Positions 51,802-60,275 of a stretch of 64,000 nucleotides of DNA are shown piece by piece (position 1 is the first letter of the stretch; every line of letters starts with the position of its first letter). The position numbers and the translations under genes are program-made. The DNA comes from Buttiauxella ferragutiae. Its GTDB lineage: Bacteria > Pseudomonadota > Gammaproteobacteria > Enterobacterales > Enterobacteriaceae. The notes beneath the pieces are model-generated. The model was not told the origin of the DNA, did no database searches, and saw only the letters and a program-made list of their open reading frames with translations. The DNA is taken from assembly GCF_001654915.1 (NCBI RefSeq), contig NZ_LXEQ01000019.1. One strand, given 5' to 3'.

Positions 51802-52776
51802 TTACTTCAATACCTGCGGGTTCACGCAGTTCTCTTTCACCTTGCCACTCAACGCTGCAATTAAGTTATCCACCGCGCAGGCGGCCATGTTGTAGCGGGT
51901 TTCGTGGGTCGCGGAACCGATATGCGGCAGCGCCACGACGTTCGGCAGGCTCAGCAGCGGGGAATCAACCGGCAGCGGTTCTTGTTCAAAAACATCCAGC
52001 CCAGCGGCGTGAATTTTGCCGTCTACCAGCGCTTGAATCAGTGCCTTTTCGTCAACTACCGGGCCACGTCCGGCGTTAATCAAAATCGCTGAGGATTTCA
52101 TTTTAGCCAATTGCTCAGCACCAATCAGATGATAAGTTTCGTCCGTCAGCGGCAGAGAAATACAGACGAAATCGGATTCGGCTAACAAGGTATCCAGGTC
52201 GCAATAACGTGCGTTAAAACGCTCTTCGGCTTCCTGGTGATGGCGGCGAGCGTTATACAAAATCGGCATGCTAAAGCCGAAGTGCGCACGTTGTGCCAGT
52301 GCCAGGCCAATGCGGCCCATGCCCAGAATCCCTAACGTTTTATGGTGCACGTCGATGCCAAACCAATCCGCTCCAATGCTGCCTTGCCATTCACCCTTTT
52401 TCACTCGTTCAGCCACTTCCAGCGCGCGACGTGCGGTCGCCAGTACTAACGTCATCATGGTGTCGGCGACGGTTTCTGTCAGAACTGTTGGCGTGTGCAT
52501 CAGCGCGATACCGCGCGCGCTCAGTGCATCAACATCAAAATTGTCGTAGCCGACGGAAATGGTCGACGCTGCGCGCAGATTCGGAGTGTGCTCCAGAAAC
52601 GCTTTATCCACTGTTTCGCTGGAACCCAGAATCCCTTGCGCATCGGCAAAGGCTTGCGCGTTTTGCTTGATGGTTTCCTGGCTTAGGTTATTCAGTTGAG
52701 TGACGCTAAAGTGACTTTCAAGACGGGCAAGCAGGTCGTCAGGTAACTTTTTGTAGAGGATGACGGGCGGCTTCAT
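51802..52776 (-). CDS. ghrB: 2-ketoaldonate / hydroxypyruvate reductase (GhrB), probable KguD role
   Basis: This 324-residue D-2-hydroxyacid dehydrogenase is very close to E. coli GhrB (324), which reduces glyoxylate, hydroxypyruvate and 2-ketogluconate. NAD(P) fold: LGILGMGRIGLALAQRA. Catalytic Arg, Glu and His lie in NAGRGPVVDE, DVFEQEP and LPHIGSATHETR. Here it is the last gene of the kguE-kguK-kguT operon, the place taken by kguD (2-keto-6-phosphogluconate reductase) in Pseudomonas, so it probably makes 6-phosphogluconate. In E. coli ghrB stands elsewhere. Confidence 0.92.
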   Translation of the reverse strand: MKPPVILYKKLPDDLLARLESHFSVTQLNNLSQETIKQNAQAFADAQGILGSSETVDKAFLEHTPNLRAASTISVGYDNFDVDALSARGIALMHTPTVLTETVADTMMTLVLATARRALEVAERVKKGEWQGSIGADWFGIDVHHKTLGILGMGRIGLALAQRAHFGFSMPILYNARRHHQEAEERFNARYCDLDTLLAESDFVCISLPLTDETYHLIGAEQLAKMKSSAILINAGRGPVVDEKALIQALVDGKIHAAGLDVFEQEPLPVDSPLLSLPNVVALPHIGSATHETRYNMAACAVDNLIAALSGKVKENCVNPQVLK

Positions 52777-52802
52777 GGCGTTCTCCGTTAAATAGTTATA
52801 GA

Positions 52803-52834
52803 CAGGCCTGGCGGTTTAACGGCCGCCTGGCCTG
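52803..52834 (-). other. hairpin between kguT and ghrB
   Basis: Stem CAGGCC / GGCCTG extended by GGCGG / CCGCC with one internal mismatch and an 8-base loop. There is no T-run. It could reduce ghrB expression relative to kguEKT. Confidence 0.55.
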
Positions 52835-52837
52835 AGA

Positions 52838-54136
52838 TTAGGCGTGGTGTGCTGCCACTGGGACGTGTTGGTTTTTCGCCGGTTTCACAATCAGAGTTAG
52901 CCACACTGAGGCGAGCAATGCCACCCCCATAAAGACATAGGAAGCCGACGGGCTGCCCGTTGCACCGTTAAGGTAGCCAACAAACCAGGAGCCAACAAAC
53001 GAACCGAGCGCCCCCATACTGTTGATTAATGCCATCGCGCCACCCGCGACATTGCGCGGCAACATTTCCGGAATAATCGCAAAGAATGGACCGTATGGCG
53101 CATACATTGCCGCACCGGCAATCACCAGCAGGGTGTAGGAAACCCAGAAGTGATCGGCACCAACCAGCCACGAACCGAGGAAGGCCAGCGCGCCAATCAG
53201 CAGCAGCGGCCAGACAAACAGCTTACGGTTCTGCATCTTGTCCGAAGCCCAGGAAACCACAATCATCGCGATGGTCGCCGCCAGATACGGAACAGACGAC
53301 AGCCAGCCCACTTCGACCATGCCCATTCCCGCGGTGCCTGCGCCACGGATGATAGAAGGCAGCCACAGCACGAAGCCATACACGCCGATACTCCAGCAAA
53401 AATACTGCATACACAGCAGCACCACATTGCGCGAACGGAACGCTTCGCTGTAGTTACGCACCGCTTTAATCCCTTGCTGCTCCTCTTCGAGTTGCGCCTG
53501 CAACGCGGATTTTTCAGCATCAGATAACCAACCCACTTGCGCCGGTTTATCTTTGACCAGCACCCACCAGGCGAAGGCCCAGATAACCGCTGGAATGCCT
53601 TCAAAAATAAACATTTCACGCCAGCCGAACGCCTGAATCAGGTAGCCAGAAACCACCGACATCCACAACACCGTGACTGGATTACCGAGAATTAAGAAGG
53701 TGTTAGCCCGTGAGCGTTCGGATTTAGTAAACCAGTTACTGATGTAAATCAGCATCGCTGGCATTACCGCGGCTTCCACGATGCCGAGGATAAAACGAAT
53801 CGCCGCCAGCGCCGGAATGTTGCTGACCATGCCGGTTAATGACGCACAACCGCCCCACAAAATCAGGCAGACGAAGATAAGCTTACGCACGCTGCGGCGT
53901 TCGGCGTACATTGCGCCAGGGATCTGGAAGAAGAAATAACCGAGGAAAAACAGTGCGCCAAGCAAAGACGAAATCCCTTTGGTGATACCGAGATCGTCGT
54001 TAATACCGGCGGCAGATGCAAAACTAAAGTTGGCACGGTCAAGGTACGCCAGGCTGTACGTGATAAACACGATTGGCATGATGTACCACCAACGTTTTGG
54101 CGCGATTACCTTTGATGAAAGGGACTGGGTTTTCAT
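52838..54136 (-). CDS. kguT: 2-ketogluconate transporter, MFS
   Basis: This 432-residue protein has 12 predicted spans and the anion:cation symporter type of MFS motif (LDRANFSFASAA near the N-terminus, then GYFFFQIPGAMYAERRSVR). Between a ketogluconokinase gene and a ketoaldonate reductase gene, it most likely imports 2-ketogluconate. AGAGG precedes the ATG. Confidence 0.85.
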   Translation of the reverse strand: MKTQSLSSKVIAPKRWWYIMPIVFITYSLAYLDRANFSFASAAGINDDLGITKGISSLLGALFFLGYFFFQIPGAMYAERRSVRKLIFVCLILWGGCASLTGMVSNIPALAAIRFILGIVEAAVMPAMLIYISNWFTKSERSRANTFLILGNPVTVLWMSVVSGYLIQAFGWREMFIFEGIPAVIWAFAWWVLVKDKPAQVGWLSDAEKSALQAQLEEEQQGIKAVRNYSEAFRSRNVVLLCMQYFCWSIGVYGFVLWLPSIIRGAGTAGMGMVEVGWLSSVPYLAATIAMIVVSWASDKMQNRKLFVWPLLLIGALAFLGSWLVGADHFWVSYTLLVIAGAAMYAPYGPFFAIIPEMLPRNVAGGAMALINSMGALGSFVGSWFVGYLNGATGSPSASYVFMGVALLASVWLTLIVKPAKNQHVPVAAHHA

Positions 54137-54204
54137 GGGCTTGCCTCTATGTTGAGGAGAGTCGCATCATGCCGGGTGTAGGGCACAGCTGATGCAGTCT
54201 TCGT

Positions 54205-55143
54205 TTATTCGCCAAGCGCAGCCCGGGTCGGTAACCCTTCGCTATCGCCGATGACCTGTATCGCCAGTGAGCCGATTTTATTCCCGCGGCTGACGGCATG
54301 TTCTAAGGTTTTCCCTTCAAGCAGGGCGCTTATCACGCCCACTGCAAAACCGTCGCCTGCGCCGACGGTATCGACGACGTTCTCGACTTTTACCGCGCTT
54401 ACGGCCCCTTTTTCACCGGAGGCCGTTTTGAACCATGCGCCGTCAGCGCCCGTTTTCAGCACTACGGTCTTAACGCCGTGGTCGAGATAGAAATCAGCAA
54501 TCGCTTCCGGTGTTTTGTGGCCGGTCAGAATCGCGCCTTCGCTTAACCCTGGCAGCACCCAGTCTGCCTGGAAGGCGAGCTGATTCAATTGTTTAACCAT
54601 TTCGGCTTCACTTTTCCACAGCACCGGGCGCAGATTCGGGTCAAAAGAAATCGTTTTGCCCTTTTGCTTCATCACGCGGGCGGCATGATTGAGCAACTCA
54701 AGTGAGGTATCAGAAAGCGCTGCCGCCACGCCGCTTAAATGTAGATGGCGTGCGGAACAAAAGTACTCTTCGTTAAAATCAGCCGCTGACAGATGGCTGG
54801 CGGCAGAACCTTTACGGAAGTATTCCACAATGGGATCGGTTCCATTTTCGGCTTTGGATTTAAGCTGGAAGCCGGTTGCGAATCGCTCGTCAGTTGTCAC
54901 GCCACGGCTGTCGATCTGCTCTTTTGCCAGTTGTTGCCGCACATAACGGCCAAAAGAATCATTACCCACGCGGCTGACCCAACCCACTTTCAGTCCAAGG
55001 CGCGCAAGGCCGGTAGCAACGTTCAGTTCAGCGCCCGCCACACGTTTGACGAACTGCTCAGCGGCGGCAAGATCGCCGGTTTGGCTGGCGACAAACATCG
55101 CCATCGCTTCACCAATAGTGATGACATCAAGTTGTCTCGACAT
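54205..55143 (-). CDS. kguK: 2-ketogluconate kinase, PfkB family
   Basis: This 312-residue sugar-acid kinase is of the ribokinase/PfkB fold. It starts LDVITIGEAMAMF and has GAELNVATGLARLG for substrate binding. The C-terminal signature is VVDTVGAGDGFAVG with the catalytic Asp. It should phosphorylate 2-ketogluconate to 2-keto-6-phosphogluconate. 2-keto-3-deoxygluconate kinase is the main alternative; the operon context favours KguK. GAGGAG precedes the ATG, three bases after kguE. Confidence 0.86.
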   Translation of the reverse strand: MSRQLDVITIGEAMAMFVASQTGDLAAAEQFVKRVAGAELNVATGLARLGLKVGWVSRVGNDSFGRYVRQQLAKEQIDSRGVTTDERFATGFQLKSKAENGTDPIVEYFRKGSAASHLSAADFNEEYFCSARHLHLSGVAAALSDTSLELLNHAARVMKQKGKTISFDPNLRPVLWKSEAEMVKQLNQLAFQADWVLPGLSEGAILTGHKTPEAIADFYLDHGVKTVVLKTGADGAWFKTASGEKGAVSAVKVENVVDTVGAGDGFAVGVISALLEGKTLEHAVSRGNKIGSLAIQVIGDSEGLPTRAALGE

Positions 55144-55146
55144 TGC

Positions 55147-55896
55147 TTACTCCTCGCGTAATAAGTTGACGTAATGGCGGGTGACAGCAGTCAGGTCGCG
55201 GCCTTCGAGCGGGAATTCAATTCCGCGTGGTGCGTCTGCTGGCAGGCTTTTCAGGATTTCCAGCCAGCGAGGTTCGGCATCATCCAGCGCGATGGCGCGA
55301 TAGTGATAATGGTGCGCCACGGCGGCTTTGACATGGATGTAACTGACCGATGGTGCCAGTACACGTGCGGCGGCTTCCGGCGATTCATCAACCCATAGCC
55401 AGTTCGCCATATCAAAAGTGAGTGTCACCGGAAGATTCAGCACGTTACAGGCGGCCTGGAAGCGCTGCATCGGCGCAAGCTTGCCGCAGGCTGTTTGATC
55501 GTTTTCCACCACCAGTGGCACATCGCTTTGAGCAAGCCACTGCTGCAAAAGCGCAAATTGCTGGCTGCTACGGTAGTTGCCGAGTGAAAGTTTTAACCAG
55601 CTGGCGTTGAGCTGGTGGGCTTCAAGCAGCAAAGTAGGGATGAGCGGATTCAGTTTACCGTCTTCAACAAACAGTGGCTCTGGTGCGGAATAACAGGCCT
55701 GAAGTTTGTGTTCAGCGATTTGCTGCGCCAGTTCTGGCAGGGCATCAAGCTGGGTGCGGCTAAATAGTTCGCGGCGAATTTCTACACCGTCAGCACCGGC
55801 ATTGGCGATGACGGGCAGTAGCGCGTGTTGGCCACCCAAAGCGGCGATGCGGTCATGCCCGTAAGCGGCAGTGACAATAATAATTTTTCTCGGCAT
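55147..55896 (-). CDS. kguE: KguE, sugar phosphate isomerase/epimerase-like
   Basis: This 249-residue protein is of the xylose-isomerase-like TIM barrel family. It has ENDQTACGK and DMANWLWVDESPEAA on barrel strands and a metal-type site (ENDQ, HVKAAVAHH). KguE is the usual first gene of 2-ketogluconate operons, but its exact reaction is not settled. It starts about 40 bases downstream of a perfect palindromic operator. Confidence 0.83.
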   Translation of the reverse strand: MPRKIIIVTAAYGHDRIAALGGQHALLPVIANAGADGVEIRRELFSRTQLDALPELAQQIAEHKLQACYSAPEPLFVEDGKLNPLIPTLLLEAHQLNASWLKLSLGNYRSSQQFALLQQWLAQSDVPLVVENDQTACGKLAPMQRFQAACNVLNLPVTLTFDMANWLWVDESPEAAARVLAPSVSYIHVKAAVAHHYHYRAIALDDAEPRWLEILKSLPADAPRGIEFPLEGRDLTAVTRHYVNLLREE

Positions 55897-55936
55897 TAAC
55901 TTCGTCCGGTGTCGTAATGATGTTTATTACGCTAAA

Positions 55937-55950
55937 TGGAACCGGTTCCA
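55937..55950. promoter_or_regulatory. probable PtxS operator
   Basis: TGGAACCGGTTCCA is a perfect 14-base palindrome with the LacI/PtxS-type CCGG centre. It lies in the 102-base gap between the ptxS stop and kguE, where it would block the kgu operon. It closely resembles the PtxS site known in Pseudomonas (TGAAACCGGTTTCA). Confidence 0.78.
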
Positions 55951-55998
55951 AAGAAAAGCCAACGATGTTTAATTTATGATCGCTATCACGAACATTGA

Positions 55999-57018
55999 TT
56001 AGCGTACTGTGGAGCCGCGAACGATTAACTCGCCGGAAAAGACCTGTTCATAAACGGTGTCGCTGCCGCCTTCAATGCGCTTCACGACTTGCTGAAGCGC
56101 GGCGTAACCAATCTGCCAGGTCGGCTGTTTAAGAGTAGTGATGCCGACACCGGCAAGCTCCGCCCATTCGAGTTCATCGAAGCCCAGCAGACCAATATCG
56201 CTGCCCCAGTGCAGGCCGATGCGGCGCAGTGAGCGGGCCACCTGAAGGGTAAGCGCACCGTTGGCAGAAATCACCGCTTTGCGCATACCGCGGTGCGCGG
56301 AATGGAACTGGCGCAGCGTGTTATCCATCAAATCGGCTTCGTGCAGCGGGACTTCGGCGTTTTCGGCAACAATGCCGGGGTAGCGTTGGAGGGTGGCGTG
56401 GAACGCATTCAGGCGCTCGCGGCGAGTGTTCACGGTGCCGAGAGGCTCGCTGAGGAATAAAATGGCTTCAAACCCTTGCTCGACCAGGTGCTCGGTCGCC
56501 GTGGTTGCCGCCTGGGTATTATCTAACCCGACCACATCACAAGCAAAATCTGGAATTTTTCGGTCAATCAGCACCATCGGTAGCGCGGATTGTTGCAGGC
56601 GGTTTAACCCTTCTTCGCGCATGCCGACAGCATTCACCACAATCCCTTCCACCTGATAACTGCGCAGCAAATCCAGGTAATGCAGCTCCTGATCCACTTC
56701 GTTATTGGTGTTACAGACCAGCGGCGTAAAGCCTTTTTCCCGACACGCCGCTTCAATACCGCTCAGCACATCGACAGAGTAAGGGTTGGTGATATCGGCG
56801 ATGATCAGGCCAATTAAACGGGTGCGCCCACGTTTCAGGCCGCGCGCCATTTGGCTTGGGCGGTAATCGAGTTCGGCAATCGCTGTTTCAATGCGCAGAC
56901 GAAGGTCATCGGACAACACGCTTTGCTCGCCGTTAAGATAGCGGGAAACACTGGTTTTTCCGGTCTTTGCCGCTTTCGCGACATCGCTTATCGTGGGGCG
57001 CGCAGCCTTGCTGTTCAT
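55999..57018 (-). CDS. ptxS: LacI-family repressor of ketogluconate genes (PtxS-like)
   Basis: This 339-residue protein has the LacI helix-turn-helix ISDVAKAAKTGKTSVSRYLN at the N-terminus and the hinge RPSQMARGLKRGRT. A periplasmic-binding-type effector domain follows. GGAGA before the ATG at 57018 selects this start over one 12 codons earlier. Its position upstream of kguE and the palindrome between them point to the 2-ketogluconate repressor. The gene name follows Pseudomonas PtxS. Confidence 0.84.
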   Translation of the reverse strand: MNSKAARPTISDVAKAAKTGKTSVSRYLNGEQSVLSDDLRLRIETAIAELDYRPSQMARGLKRGRTRLIGLIIADITNPYSVDVLSGIEAACREKGFTPLVCNTNNEVDQELHYLDLLRSYQVEGIVVNAVGMREEGLNRLQQSALPMVLIDRKIPDFACDVVGLDNTQAATTATEHLVEQGFEAILFLSEPLGTVNTRRERLNAFHATLQRYPGIVAENAEVPLHEADLMDNTLRQFHSAHRGMRKAVISANGALTLQVARSLRRIGLHWGSDIGLLGFDELEWAELAGVGITTLKQPTWQIGYAALQQVVKRIEGGSDTVYEQVFSGELIVRGSTVR

Positions 57019-57068
57019 GATTTTCTCCGAGGGTAACTTTCTGGAGAGTAACATAAATTATGCAGGCT

Positions 57069-57146
57069 GGTGGATGACGCTGGTGCTTATCCACCTGACC
57101 AAGGCCTGGTGTTTCGAAGGTCGGATTAGCGTGAGCGTCATCCGAC
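57069..57146. repeat. REP-like pair, ptxS-hydrolase gene
   Basis: Inverted units GGTGGATGACGCTGGTGC..CCACCTGAC and GAAGGTCGGATTAGCG..GTCATCCGAC lie between the divergent ptxS and hydrolase genes, which is unusual since most copies here follow a gene end. Confidence 0.82.
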
Positions 57147-57263
57147 ACCATCTCAAAGATCTCATCTGGTCCCAAATCATCCTCACTCTGTCCGTTTTTG
57201 GTATTAGCAATACGGCCAACCCTTGTCACAATGGATTCATACCCACTGATGAGGAGTCCGAAA

Positions 57264-57806
57264 ATGTCCCGTTCCGTTCTGATTAATATCGACACACAAC
57301 AATCTTTCTTCCATCGCGATTTCTGGCAAGAAGACGATTTTCCGGCATTCCAGCAGGCCATTTCACAGCTGATTTCCGGCTGCCAGGATTTGAATATACC
57401 GGTGGTGGATATTTTCCACGTGAGTGATGAAGGCCCGTTCTCGCTGGCTTCCGGCTATGTTAAAGCCATGCCTTTCTTGCAACATCAGGCTGATGTGGCC
57501 TTCCAGAAACACGTTCACAACGCATTTACCGATACCGGCCTCGATCATTGGCTGCGTAGCCGTGACATTAACCATCTGATTATCTGTGGGATTCGTACCG
57601 AGCAATGTTGCGAAACGACCACGCGGGTGGCGTCTGATTTGGGTTATCGCGTTTCATTTGTCAGCGAAGCGATGCTCACCTTCCCGATGAGCTGGAAAGG
57701 GGTTACGCTGGATGCCGCAACTCTGCGCCATCGTACTGAAACAGTGCTGACGGGGCGTTTTGCGCAAATCCAAACCGTTGCCGAGTTCCTGGAGTCTTTA
57801 TCGTGA
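57264..57806 (+). CDS. isochorismatase-like cysteine hydrolase
   Basis: This 180-residue protein is of the isochorismatase-fold cysteine hydrolase family. The expected triad is Asp10 (INIDTQQSFF), Lys82 (FQKHVHNAF) and Cys115 (CGIRTEQCCETTTR). GAGGAG precedes the ATG at 57264; the frame stays open further up. The substrate is unknown. It overlaps the next gene through GTGA, so the two are coupled. Confidence 0.87.
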   Translation: MSRSVLINIDTQQSFFHRDFWQEDDFPAFQQAISQLISGCQDLNIPVVDIFHVSDEGPFSLASGYVKAMPFLQHQADVAFQKHVHNAFTDTGLDHWLRSRDINHLIICGIRTEQCCETTTRVASDLGYRVSFVSEAMLTFPMSWKGVTLDAATLRHRTETVLTGRFAQIQTVAEFLESLS

Positions 57807-58720
57807 GTATTGGGGTCTGGTTCGTTGTTTTGCCTGGTGTTTTATCTCTCGACTTAACCGGCCCTGCGGAAACGCTGGCGCTGGCGGGGGAAGCCTTTCA
57901 CCTGCATTTCATCGGCCCGGACCCACAAGTCATCACTTCAATTGGGCTGAATTTTTCGGGTATCGAAGCGCTGCCGGACAGCTTCACGCCAGGTAGCCTG
58001 CTGGTTTTGCCCGGCGTGTGCGATTCAAATCGCTACTTTGAGACGCCACAAGCCGAACAGGTGCGCCGTTGGCTGACGCGCCTGCAACCGCAAATTCATA
58101 GCCAGCAACTCAACTTGATGTGCGTCTGTTCCGGTTCGTTGCTGGCGGCGAAAGCGGGGCTGATGAACGGCGTGCAATGCACCACGCATCACGATGTATT
58201 GGTCAGATTACGTGCCGCCGCACCCACCGCGCAGGTGAAAGATAACCGTATTTTTGTTGAAGATCGGGGTATCTGGACCAGCGCGGGGATTACTTCCGGG
58301 ATTGATCTCTCGCTGCATCTGATTAACCGCTATTGCGGCCCCAAAGCGGCGCTGGATGTAGCGCGTGAAATGGTGGTGTGGTTCCGCCGTTCGGGCGACG
58401 ACCCGCAATTATCGCCGTGGCTGCGTTACCGCAACCACATTCACCCGGCGGTGCATCGTGCTCAGGATTTGCTTTCTGCGACACCCGAATCAGCGTGGGA
58501 TGTGCAGGAAATTGCCGACAAAGTGCATGTCAGTTCACGCCATTTGTCGCGGCTTTTTCAGCAGCATTTGGGGATATCGGTGCGGGATTATCTGGAGCAA
58601 TTGCGCCTGGCAGTTGCCGAACAGCGCTTGTTACAGGGGCAACGCATGGAGCAGGCGGCAGTTGCGGCGGGCTTTTCGTCGCCACGCCAGTTACATCGCG
58701 CCCGCGCCCGCAACGCTTAA
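57803..58720 (+). CDS. GlxA/FtrA-type AraC regulator with DJ-1/PfpI domain
   Basis: This 305-residue protein has a DJ-1/PfpI amidase-like domain in residues 1 to about 185 (LMCVCSGSLLAAKAG at the elbow; ITSGIDLSLHLI). An AraC-type DNA-binding part follows at about 205-300 (VQEIADKVHVSSRHLSRLF). The start codon is GTG, overlapping the stop of the hydrolase gene. It probably controls the hydrolase and senses a related small molecule. It ends four bases into the convergent wecH. Confidence 0.87.
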   Translation: MSIGVWFVVLPGVLSLDLTGPAETLALAGEAFHLHFIGPDPQVITSIGLNFSGIEALPDSFTPGSLLVLPGVCDSNRYFETPQAEQVRRWLTRLQPQIHSQQLNLMCVCSGSLLAAKAGLMNGVQCTTHHDVLVRLRAAAPTAQVKDNRIFVEDRGIWTSAGITSGIDLSLHLINRYCGPKAALDVAREMVVWFRRSGDDPQLSPWLRYRNHIHPAVHRAQDLLSATPESAWDVQEIADKVHVSSRHLSRLFQQHLGISVRDYLEQLRLAVAEQRLLQGQRMEQAAVAAGFSSPRQLHRARARNA

Positions 58721-59712
58721 CTCACCATTTTACGGGTATCAATGCGCTGCAATGCCATGGAAAGCAGCAAACTTCCGGCAAGCGTCGCGCCGAAAATCCA
58801 CAGAATATCCAGCACCGGCGAATTTGTTATTTGATAACCATGAGTGCGTAAGAAGTGGATGATCAGCGCGTGGAAACCGTAAATGCCCAGCGAATGTCGC
58901 GAGATTAATGTCAGCCCAGGCAACGGGCGGCCATTCAGGCAATTCTTCACCAGCACCAACAAGCTAATGGCGGCGATAAACACCAGCGGCCCACAATAAA
59001 CGTAGAAGGTGTCGGCAAAATTACCGTTCACTTCCAGTTGGTGACGTGTGCCCGTCGAAATCGAAAAAATGCACAGTGCAAACAAGCCCGCAGCCAGCCC
59101 GCTAATCCAGCGTTTATCCGTTTCCAGCATGCCAATCGCACGCCCAAGCAATCCATACAACACGTAATAAAACGTGTCGCCGCGGATGTATAAATTAATC
59201 GGTAGCCATTTCACGCCCGCCAGCGTTTGCGGCACGGTATTCGGGTTGGCAATCACGCCAAGTAACACCATCAGGCCCAGAATTGTCACCGCGTTAACTT
59301 TCTTCACCTGAATCAACGGTGAAAGCAGGTAAATCACCATGATCGCAAAGAAAAACCACAGGTGATAAAACACCGGTTTTTGCAGGATGTAGCGCAGTGA
59401 AAGGCCAGCGTTGATTGGGGTAAACAGCTTGATGTAGATGAGCGCAATCACGCTGTAAAACAACAAGCAGGTGGCGATCCGCAAAAAGTGGCGCTGCTGC
59501 GCACTGCGTTCACCAAAAAAAAGATAACCCGAAATCATGAAGAATAGGGGAACGCTAACGCGAGAAGCTGAGTTCAGCACGTTCGATAAATCCCAACTAA
59601 ATGGCGTGACAATCTTCGCATTGGTGATGTACCAGGTGGTGGTGTGAATCATCACCACCATCAGGCATGCAATCCCGCGCAAGTTATCAATCCAGTTAAT
59701 TTTCTGCTGCAT
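58717..59712 (-). CDS. wecH: WecH, membrane acyltransferase
   Basis: This 331-residue protein equals E. coli WecH. It is a 10-span acyltransferase-3 membrane protein that starts QKINWIDNLRGIACLMVVMIH, with the catalytic-type His in VVMIHTTTW. In E. coli it O-acetylates enterobacterial common antigen. It lies left of ysaB-glyQS as in E. coli. Confidence 0.92.
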   Translation of the reverse strand: MQQKINWIDNLRGIACLMVVMIHTTTWYITNAKIVTPFSWDLSNVLNSASRVSVPLFFMISGYLFFGERSAQQRHFLRIATCLLFYSVIALIYIKLFTPINAGLSLRYILQKPVFYHLWFFFAIMVIYLLSPLIQVKKVNAVTILGLMVLLGVIANPNTVPQTLAGVKWLPINLYIRGDTFYYVLYGLLGRAIGMLETDKRWISGLAAGLFALCIFSISTGTRHQLEVNGNFADTFYVYCGPLVFIAAISLLVLVKNCLNGRPLPGLTLISRHSLGIYGFHALIIHFLRTHGYQITNSPVLDILWIFGATLAGSLLLSMALQRIDTRKMVS

Positions 59713-59848
59713 TCGTTCCTCGGAGTACTGAACAGGTATAAATCTGAGTTTGCATTTTCCCTCTTGTATGGCGCCATGTGGGTTTGCAGAATATGAAATA
59801 CCTGTTAATTATTGATTAACAGAAAAGATTTTAACGTACAGTTAACGA

Positions 59849-60166
59849 ATGATGATGCCAAAAATAAAAAATAGCCGATGGGCGCTAGCTTTAGCAGCCT
59901 TGTTCTTGAGTGCTTGTAGTTCGCCGGAGCAGCAAACACAGTATGCGCAAGTCGCGCAACACCCCACAATTCAGGGGGTAGTGATGATCGAAACCTGCAA
60001 GCAGGAAGCTGCACATCGTTACAACACGCAGGCCCAGCGCATCAGCGTGGTGGATTTTAAGCAGTACCAGGGAAGCTATGAAATTCTTGGCAGTACCACG
60101 CGCCGGGAGGGTTTTACCTGCTCTTTTGACGAAAGTGGTCAGTTTTTGCACCTTTCATCTACATAA
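59849..60166 (+). CDS. ysaB: YsaB-like lipoprotein
   Basis: This 105-residue protein (E. coli YsaB 99) has a signal peptide ending in the lipobox LFLSAC, with Cys at about residue 22. The mature domain has KQEAAHRYNTQAQRISV and FTCSFDESGQFLHLS, as in YsaB. Function unknown. Three ATG codons stand in a row at the start. Confidence 0.88.
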   Translation: MMMPKIKNSRWALALAALFLSACSSPEQQTQYAQVAQHPTIQGVVMIETCKQEAAHRYNTQAQRISVVDFKQYQGSYEILGSTTRREGFTCSFDESGQFLHLSST

Positions 60167-60183
60167 AGCCGCAACACAACGTC

Positions 60184-60207
60184 ATCAGCCTGAGAATGCA
60201 GGCTGAT
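60184..60207 (+). terminator. probable terminator of ysaB
   Basis: Stem ATCAGCCT / AGGCTGAT with an 8-base loop, followed by TATCTTCC. It is weak in T. The TATACT at 60226-60231 just beyond may be the -10 element for glyQS. Confidence 0.45.
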
Positions 60208-60275
60208 TATCTTCCCATCAACAGGTATACTGGTCGCTTCCCTTTTTAACCCTCTCGAACGCGTGCGAAATCAAC

